Of a stretch of DNA of 64,000 bases, positions 50,513 through 63,010 are shown piece by piece. The position numbers and the translations under genes were made by a program. The stretch comes from Emydura subglobosa (Eukaryota > Chordata > Testudines > Chelidae): positions 696,032-760,031 of the forward strand of contig ML679960.1 of the NCBI GenBank assembly GCA_007922225.1. Reading direction: 5' to 3'. Within the stretch, counting starts at the first letter, position 1; each line of letters begins with the position of its first letter. Under the pieces are notes generated by a model. That model was not told the DNA's origin. It worked only from the letters and a program-made list of their open reading frames with translations, and did not search any database.

Positions 50513-53125
50513 AATGCACAGGCATGGCATCGTATCTCATACTTGTGAATAAAAATAATCTGGTCAGTGGGATTGGGAGGACTGGGAATGCGTGGAGATA
50601 AGTGTATGATTCAACCCTGCAAAATTCAATGAGGGCAAATAACTTTTTAACAAGCAAATAAACTATCATTCAGTTTTTCATCTTCAATCACGATGGTCTA
50701 GACTGAGCAAGTACATTCTGTGAGGGTGCTACTACATATTGATGAACATTTTGCAAAGCATGATCCATATAATAGTTTTGTGAATTCGTCATTTGAATGC
50801 ACGTTATGGTACATCATAAAGTAAAAGTTTAAAGAAATATTTCTGGTCTGCACAATTGAGATGTTTATATTCTTAATAATTCCACAGGTTAGGTAGCTTA
50901 AAGATGAATTATTCTAAGTGAAGTGGTATCTATGGGATGTCAGAAGTGCCATGGTTCACATTACGGTACTATGCCTTTGTACACAGCAGCATCTACAAGC
51001 AGAAAGACCATCCGTGAATTACTGCTGCAGCTTTATGTAGCAGATAATGCTCCTGTGAAATGGATAAAGGCTGCTGTACTTTCATAGGAATGAGCACTGA
51101 TACGAGGACAATGGGGAAAGAATAGAATACAGACAATCTATTCAGCATCATCACTCTAAAAAACAACCCTGGTTATAACTAATTCCATGTGGTTGTACTC
51201 ACTGTGATCTTACGAATTTTGATTTTGCAGAATATTTTTTTTCTTCCACCAATCCAGTCCGGTACCACTCAGAAGGCTAAGATAACACCCTGCATTCCAC
51301 TAATGTGGTGAGAAGTGAGTAAACAAGATCTTACATTTGGGCAATGACAATATAGAATATTTCCCTAGGACACAAGTGAATATTAGGAAGGGGCAACTGC
51401 TCTTCTAACAGCCCTTACTTGCTAGCCATCTGCAGTGGGTGTTATGGTCAACAGCACATGCTAACCATGGCAAATTTTTTCAGTGCAGCAGTAAAAGTAA
51501 TCCCAGCAGTGCTTCCCCCAGGTCAGCCTTATAGAACTCTGCCTTAAAGCTAATACATTTTCTTAGAGCAGAGAATCTGCAATATACTCAGGCTTCTTTC
51601 AGCAGCACCAATCCAGACACAATTATTAATTCCAGGCCAGATGTGTGTATTACTAATTGAACATATTTTAAATTATATAAATACCTACTTCCGAAAAACA
51701 TACCCTTAACTGTGAGCACATATGTATGCTGTGGGGTGGGGGAGATGAGGGAGCGGAATGTTTAATTTTCATACGTCTACTTCTTCCACATATAATTTAA
51801 ACATTTTCAGTCTCATTTGGATTTGAAAAATTGTACTGCTTACAGAAAAGGGGAGTTATTAAAATGTTCGTGTAAATGAAAAAAAAGAGATACATTAGTT
51901 GGCTGGACTCTGGAGGGCTCCCCAATTAAATTCTTTAGTTATATGATTCACTGGAGGGTGACAGTTCTTCCTCATGGATGGCCTCCTTGGTTTACCTGGG
52001 GAAGGCTTTTTATTCCATCATTTTGTTTTTCAAAGACAGACTTATCATGCTTTAAGTGGGGCAATTCAAGTAAGGATTTTCTATGTTCATGTAAGCTCTA
52101 ATACATTTCAAATTGCACAGTAAGACAAGCTTAAATTCTGTCTTGGAAGTCATTTGAATGCTGGGTGAATAGTGTCATCCAAATGTCCTAGCTAATATCT
52201 TCTCATCTTGACATCCTACATTACAATTCCATTTACAACCAAAATAAGGGTAGCTAGGTGACATGAGATGTCTGGTTCTAGGAAGGACAATGTGCAGCGA
52301 GTGCATTCAGGTTAAAGAAGAAACAGTGATTACTAAGCCCCCTCACATTTGCATATGTCAAGTTTAGCCTTTTTACAGCAACAGAGACTTAACGAGATTG
52401 CAATGGATTTTTTTTTCTTTTTCAAGAAATGGATTATTGGTTATTTAAGTGACAGATACAGGAGAAATAAAACTGGCCATATCCTCAGCAGGGTAAACAA
52501 ATGCTGATTTGTTAGCTGCTCAGTCACTGAAAAAAAAATCCCTAGAAATAAATCATGGAAGCTGAAAACCTGCCTTTTATTGTACTTTTCATCAGACTGA
52601 ATCCTCAGATAGATCATTTTAATGCAAATAAATAAAATTAAATGACTTTGAGCATATCCTGATTCATTCTAGATTCCAGATTAATGTTTTAGGACCCAGT
52701 CCTGATATTTAAATCAAGAGCATAACTTCTAACAGCTTCAATGGAGCAAGAGCAAGTCCTTAAAAGGTGTATTGGGTGAACACTATGGAATCGATCCTAC
52801 AAGCAGGATCTGCATACGTAAAACCACTTGCAGATTTTAAGTTTTTTTGGTTCTAACCGTCTAAATTTTAAAACTGCTGCCCAATTCTAGAAAGTGATCT
52901 GTGTCCAAATGCCACTTGGTTTGGAATATGCGCATATTCCTGCAGGTAAAGCTCTGAAGCAGATCAAATTACAAGTGTCACAAGGAACGAAAAATCTAAA
53001 CCACCTTAACACAAACAAATAAACTTCTTTTGAATTATGTTTTTAAAGATATCACCTTCTGAAAGGTTAGCATGTACAAAGCAAATGAAAACTGTGTGCC
53101 TACACGGTACATAAGAGTTACTTAC

Positions 53126-53232
53126 TTCTCCCACCACTTCAATGATGTCACCAACTTTTAACTCCAGCTCATCTTCATTCTGAGGCATGTAACTGAAAGC
53201 CACCTGACATCTCCTCCTCCTATTCCGCTCCC
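53126..53232 (-). CDS. SH3KBP1: SH3KBP1 exon: N-terminal half of the second SH3 domain
   Basis: This 107-bp exon begins with two bases completing a Gly codon, then 35 codons: '[20 protein letters not shown]' leading to '[15 protein letters not shown]'. A basic run precedes the first strand of the SH3 fold; the acidic RT-loop (NEDELEL) and the 'VGDIIEV' strand are typical. The acceptor is 'ctgcatctag'; the donor is GTAAGTAAC, an excellent consensus. Entry phase is 1 and exit phase 0, joining the Trp-Trp exon at 40,626. SH3KBP1 (CIN85) scaffolds CBL and endophilin during receptor down-regulation; the related paralogue CD2AP has a similar domain but the linker exon excludes it. By recollection of the human gene this is about exon 4. 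Confidence 0.93.
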
Positions 53233-54136
53233 CTAGATGCAGATGATGGAACAGAATAAAACATTTAGATTAAAATTTAAATAAAATGAAGTTTCCTCAA
53301 CAAGCAACCCAGCTACATGGACATGCTCCCTGGGACAGGGCTGAAGATGAAGCAGCATTGCATTATTTAAATGAGCACTATTCAACGCTTTTTGAATGTT
53401 TGCAGTGCCTGATAAATGTGCCGAGGTTCAATTTACTAAAGGGATCAATATTCTGAAATTTTCAGAGGACTGCAGGGCATGTTACGCCTTCCAACTATTT
53501 TTGTCATTTGGTGTTAATTGATACAATGTGACATTCAAGTAAGAAAAAAAATTGTTTTTTTACTACTATTTCTTTCTGTTCTTTTTTTCTTTCTTTTTCT
53601 TTTTTTAAAGATCAGTCCATCAATAGGGTCATATTTCAGAGATTATTTTTTTTAAACAGCATGCCTGTGCACTAATCTAAGTTTAGGGTGCTGATTTACA
53701 TTCAGCCAGGTAAATGGGAAGATTCAATTTTGAAATACTGCTTGCTAAACACCTCGGTATCTACTTATATTTGGACTTTTTTGTGAAAATGAGAGGGAGC
53801 TGCAATGTATGAACCATACCATATGAAAAAAATGACATTTTTTAATTTATAAACTGAAATACTAAATCTCCTCAAATGCGCACATACAAATCAGGCATTT
53901 CCTCATAATTACTGTCCAAATGCCCTTAGACTTCCATTTAAAAAAAAGTCATGCAGTCAGCGTTATATTTACTCCACAACTCTGACCTTACTAGAAATGC
54001 TCCTTAAGCTTGAATGAGAAAAATCATATTATTGCTGTTTCTCTTTTATTCAGTTTAGAAATCTGGTCTTTAAAATAACAGTGGGGGCGAGTCCCATGCA
54101 GACAAACCTTGAAAGGCAATGTTACCTTCACTAGAC

Positions 54137-54394
54137 CAGGGGTACTCAAACTTTTTCTTTCTGAGCTCTTCCCTCTTCCCCCCTCCCATGTTATAAAAAT
54201 TCAAAGATGGGGGGGAGGGGGGAGAAGCTCAGGGCTTCTTCGCCATGGGGCTGGAGGACTTGGAGCTTCTGCCCCATGGGGTGCCAGGACTCGTGGCTTT
54301 AGTCCTGTTGGGCTGATGGACTCAGGGCTCCTGGCTTCAGCCCCATGGGGCACTGTAGCTTGGGGTTCGCCTGTCCCACAGTTGAGAACCATTG
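54137..54394. mobile_element. hAT-type miniature element with perfect 8-bp target duplication
   Basis: Flanked by identical cactagac at 54,129-54,136 and 54,395-54,402. Ends are 'caggggtactcaa' and inverted 'ttgagaaccattg' (10 of 13 pair). The interior is GC-rich and repetitive ('gccccatggggc'-like units), which opens long frames on both strands that are not genes. It is 258 bp and non-autonomous. Confidence 0.88.
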
Positions 54395-55238
54395 CACTAG
54401 ACCACTTAGCTGTTAAATATTTCCACCCCGGGCTTTGAGGCAGTATGAACAGCAGAGGACTATTTGAATTTTTAAAAATAAATATTTTAATGCAGTTGAA
54501 CTAAACTAGCTCAGTTCTTACATAATCATGTCAGTTTATTTTTCTTCATTTAAACTAATAAAAAGTATTGTATGACATTGATGATTTTAGTAGGATGATT
54601 TCTGGGCTACATCTTAAATAAATTAGAACCAACGAATATATTCTGTACAGAATGCTTTCAGGATTGTGCAAAAGTTAGAGGCTGCAAATAAAAACCAGAC
54701 TTTTTTCTAAAATAAACATCCCCATTATATGAAAATCAGCACTTATGAAGGGGTAGCTGTTGACTGATTTGACAAACTAAAATATTTCAGTTGCCATGGT
54801 ATCTTATAATCAATATTGGGTGACTCAAGGATAAATGATTTTGATGTTGCTAAGAGAATATGAAATAGGTGCAGCACTGGAACTATTGATAAAACCATGT
54901 GGATCTTTTTTTTCTTTTTTCCCATAGTTACTTATGATATTTTTTGTGTTATTTTTCTGTTATAAATGTGCATCTTTCCCTGGATCTTCAACCTGATTTT
55001 ACAAGTATAACAGAAAGATTAATATGCACATTTAAAGGAACATGACGACATTAAGCCTCAAATCAAGGTACACTTACAAACTCCAGGAATCCTTCAGATG
55101 TTTTTTAATTTGGAAGCTCAGCTACTGGAGTTGTAGAAAAGGCCTTCTTCTCAACTACACACCCAGTCTCTCCTCTTACAGTATTTCCTGTGAGCATCTT
55201 CATAAGCCTTTCGCTCTGGTCAGCATTTACTAGGTCAG

Positions 55239-55360
55239 CAGCTCACCGTGCACATGTACACCTCATGCAAGCTGTCCAGTTTTAGACAGGATTAACTGTC
55301 TGATCAACTCACTATACACATGTACACCTCATGCAAGCTGTCCAGTTTTAGACAGGATCA
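55239..55360. repeat. Tandem duplication, two 66-bp units
   Basis: 'cacatgtacacctcatgcaa' begins at 55,251 and again at 55,317. The identical core runs for 42 bases ('gctgtccagttttagacagg' included), with a diverged 5' part of the unit. Confidence 0.9.
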
Positions 55361-55385
55361 ATTGGTCTTATTTTGGTCCCAAGAA

Positions 55386-55826
55386 CAGAGCTGGGCAAAA
55401 TTTTTCACACTAAACTTATTTCAGGGGAAAATGCAGATTCGGTAACACCAAAAAATTTAGCAAATTTGTGTCAATTTCACCAAACTGTTTCAGTTGGAAA
55501 AAAAAACCTAATACAAAATCTGAAAAAACAAATGAAAACATTTCATTTAAAATGTCAAAATGAAGCAATTTTATTTTTCAGTTCAAAATGACTGTTTCAA
55601 AATTTCCTTTAATTTAATGAAAAACAAGAAAAAAAAATGCTCAAAACCAAAACAAAATGTTTTTTTTTAAGATAACAAAAGTTTCAGTCAAATCAAAGTG
55701 AAAATTTTCAACTTCTTGATTTGCCCACACTTTTGAGAAACTTTATTTTCCATTTAACCCAAAAATAAATGTTTTGATTTTTGGAATTGACAATGAACTG
55801 AAAAATCCATTATTCACTCAGCTCTA
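55386..55826. mobile_element. hAT-type AT-rich element with near-perfect target duplication
   Basis: Flanked by cccaagaa (55,378-55,385) and cccaagag (55,827-55,834), 7 of 8 identical. The ends 'cagagctgggcaaaattttt' and the inverted 'aaaaatccattattcactca' with 'gctcta' resemble each other imperfectly. The AT-rich 441-bp interior has no coding sequence. Confidence 0.6.
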
Positions 55827-56179
55827 CCCAAGAGGTCCTAACACAACCCAATCTTCAATTCAAAGTGTGTCCAATGACCATCAATCGACAGTCCTGCTAC
55901 TTTATCTCATCTTTTTGCTTACTCACAAAATTAGCTTATTCAAAGCAGGGTTAAACCAGGAAAATCTCTTGCTTTATTCAGGAAAATTAGAATAAGGGAA
56001 AACAGACATACTTTCCTTTGTCAACAGTTCAAAATGACAACAAAAAAAACCCTCAACAACTCATCTTGCCTCTTAAGTCCTGCCTAAGGTTTCAGTGATT
56101 ATTAAGGGCTAATGACAAACATCCTCTAGGTGAGGTTGGGGAGAGGATCTAGTGACTTGAGTGTTCTGACAAAAATGTA

Positions 56180-56325
56180 ATCTCTGTATCGTAATCGCTT
56201 TGGAACTGGGACTGTCTTTTTGTTCTGTTTCTCTACGGGTGCCTAGCAGAATGGGATCCTAGTCCATGATTGGGGGCTCATAGGTGCTACGGTAATATAA
56301 ATAATAAATAATAATATACTTCGAG
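56180..56325 (+). mobile_element. LINE 3' end (L2/L3-like tail)
   Basis: Ends with 'ataggtgctacggtaatata' and a short 'aataataaataa' tail, preceded by 'gggtgcctagcagaatggga'. The same 3' text is found, interrupted, at 58,812-58,843 plus 60,554-60,590. Confidence 0.65.
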
Positions 56326-56904
56326 TTCCTCAATGCTTCTCCCAAGGCCTACCAGGACTTGCTCAAAGAGCAAGAAAATAACATAAGGACTGGGTGAAAG
56401 GAAGTGTCTTCATTGCTACAGAACAGCAGGAAAAAAAGATATACAAAAGTCATGGGCTGACGGAGGAAAGGCTATATATATTTAGAAGAATTCCTAGAGG
56501 CTTCAGTAATTAACCATCCAACATAGCTTCAATGAGTGTGAAGTGTGACCACAGATTCTACACTGCAAGAGTGTCAGTGTAGAATAATCAGGGAGCTGTA
56601 AACCCCATCTACCCAATACTGTCTTCTCTACTGCTGTTCTCTCAATACTGCTCCTGTAAGAAAGGTAGAGGAAAAAAGGTAAGAGGAAAATGCTGTGAAA
56701 TCCACGTCACGTAACAGCAAAACCAGAAAAGTTTTTTAAAAAAAATCAGTGCAACTCCATTGACTTCAGCTCCATTGACAGTGGAGCAATAGGCACAGGG
56801 AGAATCCAAGAAAACTACTGGAAGAGGGGGAGAGCTTAACAGTGAGAAATCTCTTAAATTTTAAAATTTAGGAAGAAAGCGAGTAAAACACAGAACAAGG
56901 AGCC

Positions 56905-57055
56905 AAGAGATGTGTGTTGGGCCTCAGTTTCCCCATTTGTAAATAGGGATAATTGTATTTCCCTGCCTCCCTCAGGTATTGAGAGGCTAACTTCATATTT
57001 CCAAAGCTCTGAGATCCCAAAAACTTTATGGAAGTGCAAAGTATTATAATTATAG
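56905..57055 (+). repeat. MIR-like SINE
   Basis: 'gcctcagtttccccatttgt' followed by 'aaatagggataattgtattt' is the MIR sense core. The downstream part has 'gtattgagaggctaacttca'. Confidence 0.65.
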
Positions 57056-58489
57056 GGACCATGAACTTACAATTCCACTCTCAGACATATTCACAGCTCT
57101 TACAGATTACATTAAGGCATGAAAACAGCATGATACCAAATAACAAAGATCAACCTGCAACATTCTGACTGTTCAGAGTTCCTCAAAAGCGATCATAAAG
57201 ACCCTTAAATTAGTCTCTCTAAAGAAATATCTAAATGGAGAACAGCGAGGAACAGAAGGTTAGAGAGCAAGTATCACCAAGTCCCTCTTTTTTCTAACGC
57301 AGCTGTTAACAGAAGCAACAGTTCACTCTTTTGGTTTTAACAAGGTGCCACAAGTAATCAGCCAGGCCCCATGAACAGCTGACAGATTATGTACATGTTT
57401 AGAATTCTTGGGACAGCATACTAGCAGTGCTAAGAACTATATATTAGAAGGGCTGTTCTGTTTTGTATGGTGTGATGAAGCAACATGGGTAGTTCAAGCA
57501 GAATTCAACAGGTACTACCAGAACACTGAAAACAGAGCTGATTCGAAGAGAATTCAAAGTCAACAAGCAGCACACATACAGGAACTGTTAGCAAAGACAA
57601 AGATTTTCGTAAAAGGACTATTTCCATGCCAGTCACCCTCTTGAGGTTTTTGTTTCTAATTGGTAAACAACATTTCTCAACACTGCATGTTAAGGAATCA
57701 TGATTACCAACTAGAATGGCTTACAGACAGTTAAGACAAAATAACAGTCTTGAGCAAGGCCGGATTGCTAATTAGGCACAGTATGCCATTTTTTTGGCTT
57801 AACCTTTTCCTGTTTTTATTTCATTTATTTTTAATTTTGCATGTCAGAAATGCTAAAGGAAAAATACCTAGATTAGTAGAATGTTAAATCTGCATGGTAA
57901 AGCACTCAGTCAGGAAATTATACTGTTAAGATTGCATATGCAGCCTTAACTCTGCCCTCCTGTATCCATGTATTAAGATACAAACTGATTTCATGATTAT
58001 GTATTTCTGTAACATATTCTTCATATTATTTTGTTCTACAAGCTTAGGCATCAATCCTGCAATCAGATCCAACAGGGTGGACCCTTGTGCCTGCGTGGTG
58101 CCCCAATTACTTCATGAATGCACATGAATGCAAGTGTCTGCCCTCATGGATCTTAATGCAGCAGCAGGGCCCATGATATGCATGTGTAGCATCTTGCAGT
58201 AGTAGATAATACCTTATATATGCCAGAACCCATGAAAGTCATTAATAAATAAAGTACCTAGTAAACCAGATTTACAGTACACAAGTATAAAATATAAGCA
58301 GAGCAAATATTTGGTGACATATATAGTTCCCCAACGTTCAATTCTAACTTAGATTTGTAGTTAACTGCCTCAGCTCCTGAAATGCACCCAAAAAAGCAAG
58401 TTCTTCTTGTTGAAAAGATGGACTGTACATGTGCACTTCCGAAATTATTAAAACTACTACCAAAAGAAGAGATGTTATTCATCTCCCTT

Positions 58490-58843
58490 GCTAAATTGTC
58501 AAACAAACCACCTTCTTGCTTTCTCCCAGGCTTCCCTGATGCTTGGGAGGCACTCTTTGTAAACATCCACAGAACTACCTCATTATCCACCTTCCAGTCC
58601 CTCCTCAGAACTGTCCTCGATGCCTGCAACACACCTGTCTACAATTAGGCCACAGGTGTGCTGAGACCACTGTCTATCATGCTGACCAATGCTGTCTCAC
58701 TGTTTTCTTGTAATCCCCCTCGGTGTGTCCACATCCATCTGTTGTCTGTCTCCTCTTTCAGAGTTAGATTGGGGCAGAGACCATCTTTTGTTCTGCTCAT
58801 ACAGTGACTACCACAATGGGGTCCTGGTCCATAACTAGGGTTA
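58490..58843 (+). mobile_element. LINE 3' region, left piece of an interrupted copy
   Basis: Pyrimidine-rich non-coding text leading to 'caatggggtcctggtccata', which in the uninterrupted relative at 56,240-56,300 is followed directly by the 'ggtgctac' tail. Here the tail resumes only at 60,554, after an inserted element. Confidence 0.55.
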
Positions 58844-60553
58844 CTAGGGTTAGATTCACCACAGGGTCTTGGTGTTTGTCTACCACTGGAGGCACCTAAG
58901 TCTAACATTTAGATGTCACTGGAATTCACAAAATCACTGCTCACGTCCTGCCTGTTCCTGGAGGTGCTTAAAGGGCCCTAGACACCTAAATTTCTGTTGC
59001 TGGGCATGCATACAGATGCCTAAGTCCTGATATTGCTCAGCTGCTTGGTTCCTAACTCACAGCAGGATTCTCAAAGGAGGCATTCCACTGCCTATTTCAC
59101 CAGTGAGGCCTAATTCAGTAGGTATACTCAGAGCACACCTAAAGCCACACAATAGGAGGTAGTGAGGGTAACACCTGCCTTTTACTCAACAACCCAGTGG
59201 TCAAAACACTCACTCAGGATGTGGGAGACCCAGCTTCAAATTCCCCCACTTCCTGATGTAAAGCAGGGACTTAAACTTAGGTCTCCCACCAGTGCCCCCT
59301 AACCACTGCATTATGGGGTATTCTGGGGTGGGGCTGTTGAAGCTGTTCCACTTTTTATAAATAATTAAATATTCACTCCAGCAGGGACGGGAACCCACGT
59401 TTCCCCTTCCCAGGTGAGTGCCCTAACTACCATGCTATAGAGTCATGCCCACTCTCTCAGGCCCCATTAATATTTCATTTTTAATGTTTTGTTTTTTTTT
59501 AAATAAAAAGTGGAACTACTTCAAAGGAGATCACTCTATATCAGTGACCTATGCGCTTCATTATTTACCACTACTCCAATTTTTGTGTCATCTGCAAACT
59601 TTATCAATTATGATTTTGTTTTCTTCCAAGTCACTGATAAAATTGTTAAATGGCTTAAGGCCAAGAACTGATCCCTGTGGGATGCCACTAGAAACAACCC
59701 GTTCGATGATGATTCCGCATTTACAACTACATTTTGAGACCTATCACAAGGTCAGCTTTTAATCCATTTAATGTGTGCCATAGCAGTTTTTTTTAATCTT
59801 TCTAGCTTTTTAATCAAAATGTCATGCAGCACCAAGACAAATGCCTTACAGAAGTCTAAGTATATTACCTCAACCCTATTATGTTTATCACCCAATTTTG
59901 TACTCTAATCCTCCCAACCCTCACGCCCCCCCCCCAAAAAAAAATCAAGTTAGTTTGCCAGGATCTATTTTCCATAAATTGATGTTGATTGGCATTAATT
60001 ATAATACTCTCCTCTTTAATTCTTCATTAATTGAGTCCTGCACCAGCTGCTCCATCAACTTGCCTGGGATTGATGTCAGACTGACGGGCCTATAATTACC
60101 CAGGTCATCAGGTCTACCCTTTTAAAATACATTAACTACATTACAATACAGTACAAAACACTAACAACATTAGCTTTCCCTTTCATTTTCTGGAACTTCC
60201 CCAGTGATCCAAGACTTACTGAAAAGAAACATTTATGGTCCAGAGAGCTCATCAGTCAGCTCTTTTAAAACTCTTGGATGCAACCCATCCAGACCTGTCG
60301 ATTTTAAAATGCCCTTTGAGTGAAGCAGCTTAGGCTAAACCCCTCTCCTCAACATTTCCTACTAACTAGCTTAAATGGCTACCCGCTCAGCATGCTGGCT
60401 TCTGTGCATCCCTTATTAGCTGCCTAACTCTCTCTCTGCTTTGTATGGAGAGCCTAAGTGTCTAACTTGGGGTTGTGAATTCCACTAGACAACAGGATAC
60501 CTAAGAGTTAGTCACTGCAACACCTAAGTCCCCATTTTAGATTTAGCCCCTAG
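58844..60553. mobile_element. Terminal-inverted-repeat element carrying a nested CR1 fragment
   Basis: The left end 'ctagggttagattcacc' and the inverted right end ('gatttagcccctag') pair. Further inside, 'cactggaattcacaa' pairs with 'ttgtgaattccacta'. The portions at 58,844-59,540 and 60,311-60,553 belong to the element; the middle is LINE sequence. The left portion includes two repeats of a 'gggagacccagcttcaaatt'-type motif. Its superfamily is uncertain. Confidence 0.55.
59560..60310 (-). pseudogene. CR1-group LINE reverse transcriptase fragment
   Basis: On the minus strand the RT blocks appear in order. From 60,130 leftward come a 'PGIDVRLT'-region reading, 'INANQHQFMENRSWQTNL', the conserved 'SSGIPQGSVL' (around 59,670-59,700), and the catalytic 'FADDTKI' (59,573-59,595). 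The catalytic aspartates are kept but other codons are broken. RT fragments with this text are abundant in turtle-like genomes. The piece is 5'- and 3'-truncated and nested in a TIR element. Confidence 0.78.
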
Positions 60554-60590
60554 GTGCTACAGTAATACAAATGATAAATATTAATACATA
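60554..60590 (+). mobile_element. LINE 3' tail, right piece of the interrupted copy
   Basis: 'gtgctacagtaatacaaatg' then 'ataaatatt' is the tail expected after 58,843. Confidence 0.5.
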
Positions 60591-62057
60591 AAAATGTAAG
60601 CCAATAAAATATATTGGATCACTGTGAATGAAATTACCAAAGCGTAACTATTCAAAAATACAGAAGTATAACAAGATGTTACACTTGTAGCTAAAGTTGC
60701 AGAAAAATAGAAAAAAATTTTAAAATAGAAGATCACATAATTAAAGTCTATATCATAATGCATACACACAAGGGAACACAACTGAGGTTGTCATTGCAAC
60801 CTCAATTGGCATTTTTAGAGCAGAGTGCTTAACCATGTAATTTTAATATTCTCAACACTATTCTTCCCTCTGGATTTATAAATAAATGTATGTGTCACAG
60901 TAAACCTTTACACAAATAGATATCTATTTAGCAGGGTACCTATCCGTAATGTTTAATAAAAGTCAGTTTATTAAGCTAGGGTCTAGGACAGGAAGTCAAA
61001 ATATGAACATTTAAACATCATTATATAAACCCATTGCTAATTACAATAATGTCCACAATGATGTTTATAACTTGGCACACAGAGCACTAGAGATGTTGCC
61101 TATTCTCATAATATCCTACAAAATGGATTAGTGCCCAGCATACTCAAGAGTTCCATTATTTTAATTGCTGTGCCTTGTGAACAAGTAAAATGAATGACAC
61201 CTCATAAAATTTAACTGAACCATATTGGATTTAATTAAACAATATTCACTACTTATTAAACCAATTTCTCATTAAAATTATGATATATTGAAGAGAAGTC
61301 AGTTTTACTTAGCTTTTCGTATAGAGCCAGTATGGATAAATATAGATGATTTTTAAAAATTAAAAAAAATGGATTATATTTAAATTTAATTAAGTACAGG
61401 ATTTTTTTTAAATAAACCTATTTCTAATTAAATTTGAAATTATGACAACCTATGCTAAGGCTTAAATTTACTAAAATCTATTACAATTATTTAAATTAAT
61501 TTTTTAAATATTTAGCAGTTCATCTTTGCAACCAAGCTTTAAAGAAAGTCAAACCACTGAACTGCCAGAAGTCACTGGCTAAGCACCTGAAAATAGGGTT
61601 TGTTGAAATGCTAAAACAGCTTTTGACATCAGTAACCTCTTCTGCAGGTGTAGAGAGAATATTTTCTTTATTTCAATTTATTCAGTTAGTTCAGTCAATG
61701 ACTAGTTCAAATTCAGAAAACAATTAGGAGCTAAAAAAGCAGAAAAGCTTCCTCCCCCCCCCCTTTTAACCTCTGAATAGAAATCAGATATGAGAGGATG
61801 AGATCTATTAGTTCTAAAATCTTGAAGGATATAATGAGCAGAAACAACCAGTTCAATTTACTAACTTACAGATAATAAGTCCTTTGTTTAATAATTGTTA
61901 GTTTTAAAGGCAGAATATGTTTTAATAAACTTTTTTCTTAAGTATCCAACACATAAGGTACTTTTAACTAATTTAAGAAAAACTAAACGCTGTTTTTTAC
62001 ATTTTAAATTTTAATCTCTGTCCAAACAGAGCTTGACACAAATCGCAAGTAAAAAGA

Positions 62058-62120
62058 TTGCCTCTCTCGCCAAGAAAAGTTGGTCCAATAAAAGATAGTA
62101 CCTCACTAACCTGGTCTCTC
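62058..62120. repeat. Half copy of the palindromic element at 62,783
   Basis: 'ttggtccaataaaagatagt' followed by 'acctcactaacctggtctct' matches the right arm of the larger element 850 bp away. Confidence 0.6.
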
Positions 62121-62782
62121 TAATTAAAAAATCAATCAGCTAGTAAATAAGAAATGCATCATTTACCATTTTCTAACATAATAAGAAATGTAAAAATTAA
62201 GAATCTGAATAAAGGTGAGTCAAGGCATATAATTGCTTAAATAGATGTGTATATATCCTGGTTGGGAGGGGGAGGGGGGCACCAAATGTAGTGTAGAGGC
62301 TTATGAATAGTTTAAAATAAATATGTTTTAATGGTTACCAACAAATGAGAATTAATTTCCTAGGAAAAAAAAAAAAAGTAGTACAAATGTGAAGCCAGAT
62401 TAAAATAAATTATCAAGGTTTCCTGTTTGCTGACTTAAAATCAATTCATCCTGTATGGATCTTGAACTAAAACCCACTGATGTCAATAGAAGACTCACTC
62501 TGATTTCAATTAACTTTGGATCAGGCCCCTACAGCCCTATTTTGCTTCCACTGAAGTCAGTGGCAGGGTTTGCCATAGACTTCAATGGGAGCAAAACTGG
62601 ACCCATATTAAGAGACTTGGGAAAACCTTTCCATCTCCAACAGGAAGACATTTTTCAACGTGAATAATTTAATCTTCTATGAGAAAGACAGGTGAGCAGA
62701 AAATCCAGTGATAGAATTTTAAAACTACTTTAACAAAGTATTGGAGATAGTAATTAATTGAAAAGGAAAACAACATCAAAGA

Positions 62783-63010
62783 CAAGCTGGGTGAGATATC
62801 ATCTTTTATTGGACCAACTACCGTTAGTGAGAGAGACAAGCTTTCGAGCTTACATAGAGCTCTTCTTCAGGTCTGGGAAATGTACTCAGTGTCACAGCTC
62901 TGAGTAAGCTGAAAAGCTTGTCTCTCTCACAAACAGAAGATGGTCCAATAAAAGATATTACCTCACCTACCTTGTCTCTCTGATATGCTGGGACCAACAC
63001 AGCTACAACT
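62783..63010. mobile_element. Palindromic miniature element
   Basis: The left arm 62,783-62,816 and right arm 62,941-62,974 pair at about 29 of 34 positions, with 'gagagagacaagcttt' and 'aaagcttgtctctctc' pairing further in. The right flank 'gctgggaccaacacagctac' is a usual continuation of this family in sauropsid genomes, as I recall. Non-coding. Confidence 0.7.

Larger units (their letters stand above)
40627..53125. other. SH3KBP1 intron (12.5 kb) splitting the second SH3 domain
   Basis: Separates the two exons of one SH3 domain at a phase-0 junction. It contains a short palindromic repeat, a mariner-like miniature element, two unclassified old repeats, a MIR fragment and a large palindromic element. 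In 40,630-42,140, 42,230-43,470, 43,690-44,480, 47,910-50,240 and 50,515-53,120 I saw no other feature beyond simple AT-rich tracts. Confidence 0.8.

Noticed and set aside
54109..54438. Overlapping frames on both strands with Pro/Gly-rich repeats.
   Set aside because: They lie inside a miniature hAT-type element with GC-rich internal repetition.
59445..59762. The 105-codon plus-strand frame as a gene.
   Set aside because: It is the antisense of the CR1 RT blocks GIPQGS and FADD.
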